Shown here one piece after another: positions 7,162 through 11,340 of a DNA stretch of 11,340 bases; positions within the stretch are counted from its first letter, which is position 1, and every line of letters begins with the position of its first letter. The stretch is from contig CADEHD010000044.1 in assembly GCA_902827055.1 (NCBI GenBank), positions 1-11,340 on the forward strand, read 5' to 3'. The translations under genes were made by a program, and so were the position numbers. The stretch is from an uncultured Chloroflexota bacterium (GTDB lineage Bacteria; Chloroflexota; Dehalococcoidia; UBA2979). The notes beneath the pieces are model-generated. The model made no database searches. It was not told the DNA's origin and saw only the letters and a program-made list of their open reading frames with translations.

Positions 7162-7167
7162 TACGAT
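7162..7167 (+). promoter_or_regulatory. Leaderless -10 element of proA (TACGAT)
   Basis: TACGAT is followed by six bases (CTGTCC) and ATG 7174, with no Shine-Dalgarno site. It gives proA its own promoter, separate from the moaA-moaC unit. No clear -35 was found; the region where it would lie is occupied by the tandem repeats. Confidence 0.65.
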
Positions 7168-7173
7168 CTGTCC

Positions 7174-8445
7174 ATGGCCATTTCCACTCGTTCCGAGGCT
7201 GCTGAGAAGGCTGCGCTTGCGCGCCGCGCGAGCCGCCGCATGGCTTCGCTCTCGACCGGCCAGAAGGACGAGGCCCTCGCCCGCATCGCCGATGCGCTGA
7301 TCGCCGAAACCCCGCGGATCCTCGAGACCAACGCCACCGACGTCGCGCGCGGCCGCGCCAAGGGGCTGACCGAGTCGTTCGTCGATCGGATGGTCCTCAC
7401 CGAAGACCGCGTCGCCGGCATTGCTCGCGACACCCGCGCGGTCATCGCGCTGCCGGACCCGGTCGGCGAGACCATCGACATGGCAACGCGGCCCAATGGC
7501 CTCCAGATCGGGCGGATCCGCGTACCCCTGGGCGTCGTCGGCGCCATCTTCGAGTCCCGGCCCAACGTCACGGTCGACATCGCGGCGATCTGCCTCAAGA
7601 GCGGGAACGCGGTCGTCCTGCGGTCGGGCTCCGACGCGCATGCAACCTCTTCCGTCCTCGCGTCGGTCGTCGCCCAGGCCGCCGAGGCGTCCGGTCTGCC
7701 CGCCGGCGCCTTCCAGTTCATCGAGTCAACGGACCGCGATGAGGTCGGCGCGATGCTCCGCGCCCACGAGTCAATCGACCTCCTCATTCCCCGCGGTGGC
7801 GCCGACCTGATTCGCCGCGTCCGCGACGAGGCCCTCATGCCCGTCGTCACTGGCGGCATCGGTGTCTGCCACACGTACGTCGACGCGGGAGCCGACCTCG
7901 ACATGGCGACGCGGATCGTGGTCAACGCGAAGACGCAGCGCCCCTCCGTCTGCAACGCGATGGACACCCTGCTCGTGCACGTCGACGCCGCCAGCGCGCT
8001 CCTCCCGCAACTCGCCGAGGCACTCGGCGCGCGAGGCGTGACGCTCCACGTCGACCGTCGCGCGGCCGCCCTCGTCGGGAGCGCCGCCCCCACGTTGCCC
8101 ACGGACCCCGCCGACTACGACCGCGAGTGGCTCTCCCTCGATTGCTCCGTCCGCGTCGTCGACTCCCTCGATGACGCGCTCACGCACATCGAGGATCACG
8201 GCAGCGGGCACTCGGAGGCCATCGTCACCGAGTCCTATGCCGCTGCCCAGCGCTTCCAGCGCGAGGTCGACGCTGCCGCGGTGTTCGTCAACGCCTCGAC
8301 CTACTTTCACGACGGCGCACAGTTCGGCCTCGGCGTCGAGGTTGGGATCTCCACGCAGAAGATGCACGCGCGCGGTCCAATGGGCCTGCGCGAACTCACC
8401 TCGTACAAGTGGGTGGTGCTCGGCAATGGTCAGACCCGGGCCTGA
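7174..8445 (+). CDS. proA: Glutamate-5-semialdehyde dehydrogenase (gamma-glutamyl phosphate reductase)
   Basis: ProA reduces gamma-glutamyl phosphate to glutamate-5-semialdehyde with NADPH, the second step of proline synthesis. The 423-residue protein belongs to the aldehyde-dehydrogenase superfamily and is full length. It has RVPLGVVGAIFESRPNVTVD at about 116-135, the segment AICLKSGNAVVLRSGSDA at 138-155, LIPRGG at 204-209, and the nucleophile Cys260 in QRPSVCNAMDTLL. The C-terminal half ends with FGLGVEVGISTQKMHARGPMG. The frame runs back to a GTG at 7159, but ATG 7174 is preferred because it lies six bases after TACGAT and gives a normal N-terminus. proB, often adjacent, is not in the window. 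Downstream by 72 bp lies the acidic-tail gene; the two may be co-transcribed. Confidence 0.97.
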   Translation: MAISTRSEAAEKAALARRASRRMASLSTGQKDEALARIADALIAETPRILETNATDVARGRAKGLTESFVDRMVLTEDRVAGIARDTRAVIALPDPVGETIDMATRPNGLQIGRIRVPLGVVGAIFESRPNVTVDIAAICLKSGNAVVLRSGSDAHATSSVLASVVAQAAEASGLPAGAFQFIESTDRDEVGAMLRAHESIDLLIPRGGADLIRRVRDEALMPVVTGGIGVCHTYVDAGADLDMATRIVVNAKTQRPSVCNAMDTLLVHVDAASALLPQLAEALGARGVTLHVDRRAAALVGSAAPTLPTDPADYDREWLSLDCSVRVVDSLDDALTHIEDHGSGHSEAIVTESYAAAQRFQREVDAAAVFVNASTYFHDGAQFGLGVEVGISTQKMHARGPMGLRELTSYKWVVLGNGQTRA

Positions 8446-8517
8446 CGCCCGGCGCACGGATTCGCAGTCGGTTTCACAGGCAGTCATCACCCGGGTTCCG
8501 CACGAGCAGGAGGCAGC

Positions 8518-8874
8518 GTGGCAACGTTCCGATTCGAGCGAGAGGCGCGCACGCCCTACTCCGAGTCCTACTCCGTCGAGGATGCCGACCACTCTCTGGG
8601 TCGCATCGAGCTGCACTTCACCTCATCCGTCACCTTCGGCACGCTGATGGTGCACGAGTCCGTCACCGACGAGGAGATCCAGGACCTCATCGGCGAGATC
8701 GACGAGCAACTCGTCATGACCGCCGATCCCTATCGCGAGGACCTCGTCGTCACCGTCTGGCGCGGCGAGGAAGTCGGCGTCTTCGCTGACGACTCCGACG
8801 ACGAGGATGACGACGACGACGAGACCTACGAGGAAGATGACGACGAAGCAGGTCAGCCCAACGGCCGCGGCTAG
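8518..8874 (+). CDS. Unknown small protein with a strongly acidic C-terminal tail
   Basis: I do not recognise this 118-residue protein. Residues 1-90 look like a compact mixed alpha/beta domain: beta-type stretches (RIELHFTSSVTFGTLMVH, DLVVTVWRGEEVGVFA) flank a predicted helix (DEEIQDLIGEIDEQL at 51-65). Residues 91-110 are almost all Asp and Glu, encoded by a run of GAC/GAG/GAT codons, and the end is polar (AGQPNGRG). No cysteines, membrane segment or signal peptide are present. The GTG start at 8518 is fixed by AGGAGG four bases upstream. It lies 72 bp after proA and 18 bp before the HAD gene. An acidic tail of this kind can bind basic proteins or metal ions or mimic nucleic acid, but no function can be assigned. 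Strong RBS and codon use like its neighbours support a real gene. Confidence 0.82.
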   Translation: MATFRFEREARTPYSESYSVEDADHSLGRIELHFTSSVTFGTLMVHESVTDEEIQDLIGEIDEQLVMTADPYREDLVVTVWRGEEVGVFADDSDDEDDDDDETYEEDDDEAGQPNGRG

Positions 8875-8892
8875 TTCGCCAGCCGTGCCGGC

Positions 8893-9690
8893 GTGATCCG
8901 CGCGGTCCTCCTCGATCTCGACGGCACGCTCGTCGACTCCCTGGCGGCGTGGGGCGAGGCCTTTGGCGACGCGATCGCGCTGGGCCAGCAGCAGTTGCCC
9001 GCCCTCGCCGAGCTCTCCGACGGGCCCCGCGCGCACGTCGAGTTCTTCCGCCCGCTCGTCCGCCGCGCGCACCACGAGGCGGGCGGCGGCGAGTGGCAGC
9101 GTGCCTTCCTCCAGCGGGGGTTCAACCTCCTGCTGGAGCAGTTCGGGAGCACGGACCCCGCCCTCGCCGAGCGCATGTTCGCGCGCTATGAGGCGGCGTG
9201 GCCCCAGCACACGCGCCTGTACCCGGAGATCCCGCCGCTCCTCGACCGCCTCGCCCAGCGGTACCGACTCGCGATCGTCTCCAACGGGCTCGGCGTCGAG
9301 CAGCGTCAGAAGATCGGCCCGCTCGGCCTGGACCGCTATTTCGAGGTCGTCGCGATCTCGAGCGAGGTCGGCGCGCGCAAGCCCGAGCCCGCGATCTTCC
9401 GCCACGCCCTCGACGCCCTCGGGATAGCGCCCGGCGAGGCGATCCACGTCGGCGATGACCTCGGTGCCGACATCGTCGGTGCGCGTGCCGCCGGGCTCGC
9501 CGCTGGTGTGTGGGTCAACCGCGCCGCGGGCCTGCTCGAGGAGCAGCGCGCGCCCGATGGCCTCGGGGCCCACTTCGAGCTGCCCGACCTCGAGGGCCTA
9601 CCCGACCTCATCGAGGCGCTCGCTACGCCGGGCGCGGCCCTCGATGAGCGCGCGCCCCGACCTCACCGCCGCCCCCCACACCCCGAGTAG
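8893..9690 (+). CDS. HAD-superfamily hydrolase, subfamily IA phosphatase
   Basis: The 265-residue protein has all four HAD motifs. These are the nucleophile and acid-base pair in DLDGT (Asp8, Asp10), the Ser in IVSNG (Ser130), Lys163 in ARKPEPAIF, and the metal-binding acidic pair in VGDDLGAD (Asp188, Asp189). An all-helical C1-type cap lies between about residues 16 and 110. This is the phosphoglycolate phosphatase / nucleotidase-like group acting on small phosphorylated metabolites. The substrate cannot be named. The start is GTG 8893, 18 bp after the acidic-protein gene, with no clear Shine-Dalgarno site, suggesting coupling. The last nine codons overlap the 3' end of the minus-strand zinc-ribbon gene (9663-9690); the Pro/Arg/His-rich tail (about 253-265) is unlike the family and probably unstructured. 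Confidence 0.92.
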   Translation: MIRAVLLDLDGTLVDSLAAWGEAFGDAIALGQQQLPALAELSDGPRAHVEFFRPLVRRAHHEAGGGEWQRAFLQRGFNLLLEQFGSTDPALAERMFARYEAAWPQHTRLYPEIPPLLDRLAQRYRLAIVSNGLGVEQRQKIGPLGLDRYFEVVAISSEVGARKPEPAIFRHALDALGIAPGEAIHVGDDLGADIVGARAAGLAAGVWVNRAAGLLEEQRAPDGLGAHFELPDLEGLPDLIEALATPGAALDERAPRPHRRPPHPE

Positions 9691-9899
9691 CCGCATACCG
9701 GACAGAGCTGACACCCCTCGCCAAAGACGAGCGGCCCCGCGCAGTCCGGGCAGCGCGGCCCGTACGCCATCACCCGCCGCAGTCGACGCAGCGGCGCCGC
9801 ATCCGCCGGTACCGTCGAAGCCTCCAACACCGCTGTCTGCGTCGCGCCCCCCACAGCGTCGACGCGTCCCGCCGTCTCGACCACCAGCGTGTACGCCAT
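9663..9899 (-). CDS. Small zinc-ribbon protein resembling the C-terminal tail of class II ribonucleotide reductase
   Basis: The 78-residue protein ends in a six-cysteine ribbon: Cys50 and Cys53 (CPDC), then Cys63, Cys66, Cys69 and Cys74 within EGCQLCPVCGYSGC. That arrangement closely resembles the C-terminal tail of adenosylcobalamin-dependent ribonucleotide reductase (NrdJ), where it binds zinc and/or passes electrons to the active site. Residues 1-48 do not resemble NrdJ and there is no catalytic barrel, so this is a free-standing protein and not a truncated reductase. ATG 9897-9899 is preceded by AGGTG at good spacing. A TTGACT/TAGTCT promoter and a GAAC-N4-GTTC palindrome lie 67-115 bp upstream. 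It converges on the HAD gene with a 28-bp overlap. Alternatives are a generic zinc-ribbon protein of unknown role or a regulatory partner. The coding call is good; the reductase link is inference from the motif. Confidence 0.75.
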   Translation of the reverse strand: MAYTLVVETAGRVDAVGGATQTAVLEASTVPADAAPLRRLRRVMAYGPRCPDCAGPLVFGEGCQLCPVCGYSGCGGRR

Positions 9900-9966
9900 G
9901 ACTCACCTCTCGCCCCGCCCCGCCTCGCGGCCGGAGCGGCAGAGTCGCACCCGCGCATCGCGGTGC

Positions 9967-9978
9967 GAACGCCTGTTC
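9967..9978. promoter_or_regulatory. SOS-box-like palindrome GAAC-N4-GTTC at the zinc-ribbon promoter
   Basis: GAACGCCTGTTC is a perfect GAAC-N4-GTTC palindrome, the core LexA site of Gram-positive bacteria and actinobacteria. It lies immediately downstream of the predicted transcription start (about 9979 on the minus strand), a classic repressor position. The outer bases (C on one side, T on the other) match the extended consensus on one side only. It also overlaps the left arm of a separate inverted repeat, GTTCTGA (9975-9981) with TCAGAAC (9992-9998), that frames the -10. Confidence 0.5.
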
Positions 9979-9985
9979 TGACCTG

Positions 9986-10013
9986 AGACTATCAGAACGG
10001 CTGTGCTAGTCAA
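9986..10013 (-). promoter_or_regulatory. Predicted sigma-70-type promoter of the zinc-ribbon gene
   Basis: On the minus strand TTGACT (10013-10008) and TAGTCT (9991-9986) are separated by 16 bases, and TGA directly before TAGTCT makes an extended -10. This is the most consensus-like promoter in the window. It would start transcription near 9979, leaving a leader of about 80 bases before the zinc-ribbon ATG. Confidence 0.65.
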
Positions 10014-10041
10014 CGGGGGCACGTCACTGGCGGCCGAACAG

Positions 10042-10077
10042 CGAGGCGCCTCGGGCTCAGGGGCCCCCGCGCGAGCC
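10042..10077. other. GC-rich palindromes between the aldo/keto reductase-like gene and the zinc-ribbon promoter
   Basis: CGAGGCGCCTCG (10042-10053) is a perfect 12-base palindrome. Directly beside it GGCTC (10054-10058) pairs with GAGCC (10073-10077) around a GGGGCCCCC core. Lying just after the minus-strand stop at 10080, these could form hairpins that end or stabilise that transcript. There is no T-run, and such structures are common in GC-rich DNA. Confidence 0.3.
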
Positions 10078-10079
10078 GG

Positions 10080-10862
10080 CTAGTCGCCCGTCATGGCTCG
10101 CGCGATCGCCGCGAGCGTGCCGTCATCGAGCGGCGCCAGGTACGAGGCCCCGGCGTTCTCGTAGACGTGCTCCTCCGACGCGGGCCCCGCAACGACGGCG
10201 CTCACCCGCAGGTCCGTGAGCGCCCACCCGAGCGCCGCCTGCGCCACCGACCGGGGCCGCCCGTCCAGCAGGAACTCGAGGGCGTCCCGCACCGGGGCAT
10301 CGCCATGGGCCAACCGCCCGCCCGCGAGCGGCGAGCACGCAAGCACGCCCACGTCGGCGGCATGCGCGGCGGCGAACACGGCGTCCACGCCGGTCGGCTG
10401 GCGGAGCTCCAGCAGGTTGAACGGCACCTGCACGATCTCCACGCCACCATCGAGGATCGCGGACAGCGCCTCGCTCATCTCGGACGTGGCGACTCCCACG
10501 GCCTTCGCGACGCCCGCGAGTGCCAGCGACTGCACCTCGCCGAGATCGGCGCCGGGCGCGTTCGCGAGATATGCGTCGAAGTAGTCGAGGCCGAGCGTTG
10601 CCATGGCCGCCTCGACGCTCTCGCGGTTCGTCGCCCCAACGCCCACGACCAGCAGCTGCGAGCGCAGCGGCTTCAGCGCCAGAGCCAGCGCGGCGAGCTG
10701 CGCGGGAGACCCGGTATCCACTTCCACCACGTTCGACCCGACGAGCGCGGCAGCGCGGATCACCTCCGCGGCCGCCGCCGCGGGGAGCCGCTCGAGGCTG
10801 CGCAGCCCCAGCCCGACCTCCGCCGCCATCATGTGCGTCCGGCCCAGCCTTCGATACTGCAT
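10080..10862 (-). CDS. Aldo/keto reductase-like protein lacking most catalytic residues (probable pseudoenzyme)
   Basis: The 260 residues follow the aldo/keto reductase barrel: MQYRRLGRTH at the start, LGLDYFDAYL (90-99), AKAVGVATSEM (119-129), VQVPFNLLE, VGVLACSPLAGG, SVAQAALGWAL and a final nucleotide-binding-like block with EENA replaced by VYENAGAS. Of the family's Asp-Tyr-Lys-His tetrad only Asp49 is kept. The Tyr position reads Ala (about residue 54) in a segment lacking the usual YG-SE. The strand that normally ends in ATK reads VGVGATN. The His of the L-x-H-x-P motif is Asn101. The protein is also shorter than typical members. It has no frameshift or stop, so it is maintained as a gene. 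ATG 10860-10862 is chosen for its GAGGTG ribosome site; the frame runs back to 10895. Reductase activity is unlikely; a binding or regulatory role is possible. Confidence 0.87.
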   Translation of the reverse strand: MQYRRLGRTHMMAAEVGLGLRSLERLPAAAAAEVIRAAALVGSNVVEVDTGSPAQLAALALALKPLRSQLLVVGVGATNRESVEAAMATLGLDYFDAYLANAPGADLGEVQSLALAGVAKAVGVATSEMSEALSAILDGGVEIVQVPFNLLELRQPTGVDAVFAAAHAADVGVLACSPLAGGRLAHGDAPVRDALEFLLDGRPRSVAQAALGWALTDLRVSAVVAGPASEEHVYENAGASYLAPLDDGTLAAIARAMTGD

Positions 10863-10916
10863 GCCCACCTCGATCTCACCACACCGCGCTCGCACTACAC
10901 GCGATCGCGCACGCCG

Positions 10917-10935
10917 CCGCGGCCGTCAGCCGCGG
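10917..10935 (-). repeat. GC hairpin in the leader of the aldo/keto reductase-like gene
   Basis: CCGCGGC (10917-10923) pairs perfectly with GCCGCGG (10929-10935) across a five-base loop, about 55 bases upstream of the minus-strand ATG. It could be a leader hairpin or an operator. The 212-bp gap between 10863 and 11074 otherwise shows only a candidate promoter for the small membrane protein on the plus strand; no clear promoter for the minus-strand gene was seen. Confidence 0.35.
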
Positions 10936-11041
10936 TCCGGCACTCGATTCGCCATCCGACCCCGAAGCACCCGAGTCCCCCGGCCCGCACCCAGTCAGCG
11001 CTCCGCCTTCGACCATCGGCCACGCCGGGGACGCCGACACA

Positions 11042-11068
11042 GCGCCGCGGCGCCCGGGACCGTAGGAT
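11042..11068 (+). promoter_or_regulatory. Leaderless -10 (TAGGAT) with an upstream 12-bp palindrome
   Basis: TAGGAT (11063-11068) is followed by six bases and ATG 11075, the same geometry as at folC, the DUF1122-like gene and proA. A perfect palindrome GCGCCGCGGCGC (11042-11053) ends nine bases before it, over the -35 region. The hexamer is the better-supported part; the palindrome may be a by-product of high GC. Confidence 0.55.
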
Positions 11069-11074
11069 GCTGCC

Positions 11075-11257
11075 ATGTCCACTCTCTTGCGTCTGCTCCT
11101 CATCGCCGGGCTCGGGCTCTCGGCGCTGATGATCTTCCTGGGGCCGCGTCGCGCCCGACGCTTCGGCAAGCAGCTTCGACTTGCGGGTTTCATCTACGTC
11201 GCGGCGGTCCTGGCGTCCGCCGCGCTCCGCGTCAGCGGGGTCATCGAGGGGTTGTAG
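11075..11257 (+). CDS. Small membrane protein with two predicted transmembrane helices
   Basis: The 60-residue product has a hydrophobic stretch at about residues 4-23 (RLLLIAGLGLSALMIFLG region), a short basic loop (RRARRFGKQLR, 25-35), and a second hydrophobic stretch at about 36-53. A two-helix hairpin with the positive loop on the cytoplasmic side, so both ends outside, is the simplest topology. I do not recognise a family. Its ATG lies six bases after TAGGAT with no Shine-Dalgarno site, suggesting leaderless expression as a single gene. It diverges from the aldo/keto reductase-like gene. Its last 17 bases would overlap a possible minus-strand gene ending at 11241. Short length is the main reason for caution; the promoter geometry and sensible two-helix pattern support it. 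Confidence 0.68.
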   Translation: MSTLLRLLLIAGLGLSALMIFLGPRRARRFGKQLRLAGFIYVAAVLASAALRVSGVIEGL

Positions 11258-11340
11258 CAGGCTCGCCGCCCCACTGCTGCTCCAGGATCCGCGCCCGACG
11301 CTCCACGTGAAGCACGAGCCGCGGGTCGGGGCACCGCGAC
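11241..11340 (-). CDS. Possible C-terminal end of a minus-strand gene, cut by the window edge
   Basis: On the minus strand an open frame enters at the window edge and ends at a TGA (11243-11241). Its 32 visible residues include CPDPRLVLHVERRA and RILEQQWGG, a plausible charged helical tail, and most third codon positions are G or C as in neighbouring genes. That is too little to name a family. It would converge on the small membrane-protein gene with a 17-bp overlap. The alternative is that the 83 bases after 11257 are non-coding. Confidence 0.35.
   Translation of the reverse strand, partial: SRCPDPRLVLHVERRARILEQQWGGEPATTPR

Noticed and set aside
8429..8446. Near-palindrome GTCAGACCCGGGCCTGAC across the proA stop codon
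   Set aside because: Two mismatched positions, no T-run, and it lies mostly in coding sequence; not convincing as a terminator or operator.
8788..8850. GAC/GAG-rich low-complexity DNA as a possible microsatellite
   Set aside because: The codons vary and the stretch is in frame within the acidic-tail gene, so it is explained by protein composition.
1..11340. Search for CRISPR arrays, insertion sequences, tRNA and rRNA genes
   Set aside because: No regularly spaced repeats, transposase motifs with terminal repeats, cloverleaf patterns or rRNA-like stretches were seen by eye.

Overview
This 11.3 kb window is a GC-rich, densely coded piece of bacterial chromosome made almost entirely of housekeeping genes. 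Three things point to Chloroflexota, perhaps a Dehalococcoidia-like lineage: an archaeal-type bifunctional fructose-1,6-bisphosphate aldolase/phosphatase, a neighbour resembling the largely archaeal DUF1122 family, and apparently leaderless genes. Other deep-branching or high-GC bacteria cannot be excluded from sequence alone. No phage, transposon, CRISPR, tRNA or rRNA signature was seen.

Layout. Positions 1-2282 (minus) hold folC followed by fabF, which runs off the left edge. A 95-bp divergent promoter region with a perfect 16-bp inverted repeat separates folC from a plus-strand run. That run is a DUF1122-like gene, the FBP aldolase/phosphatase, a VOC/glyoxalase-fold protein, an XTP/dITP pyrophosphatase (rdgB), moaA and moaC. 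A second plus-strand unit starts from its own promoter at proA and continues with an acidic-tailed unknown protein and a HAD phosphatase. Converging on it from the right are two minus-strand genes: an aldo/keto reductase-like protein that has lost most catalytic residues, and a 78-residue zinc-ribbon protein resembling the C-terminal tail of B12-dependent ribonucleotide reductase. The latter has a consensus-like promoter and a GAAC-N4-GTTC (SOS-box-like) palindrome at its predicted start point. At the right edge are a 60-residue two-helix membrane protein and the possible tail of another minus-strand gene.

Expression logic. Four genes (folC, the DUF1122-like gene, proA and the 60-residue membrane protein) have a TANNNT hexamer followed by exactly six bases and then ATG, with no Shine-Dalgarno site. 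This is the arrangement of leaderless transcription. Genes inside operons or behind longer leaders (fabF, FBP aldolase/phosphatase, VOC, moaA, the acidic protein, the zinc ribbon, the aldo/keto reductase) have clear Shine-Dalgarno sites. The window thus appears to use two start modes in a consistent way.

Functionally the genes cover gluconeogenesis, folate polyglutamylation, fatty-acid elongation, the first step of molybdenum-cofactor synthesis, nucleotide-pool cleaning and proline synthesis. I see no clear new multi-gene system. The points most worth following are the zinc-ribbon gene with its SOS-like operator, the symmetric repeat between folC and the DUF1122-like gene, the degenerate aldo/keto reductase, and the tandem repeats upstream of proA.
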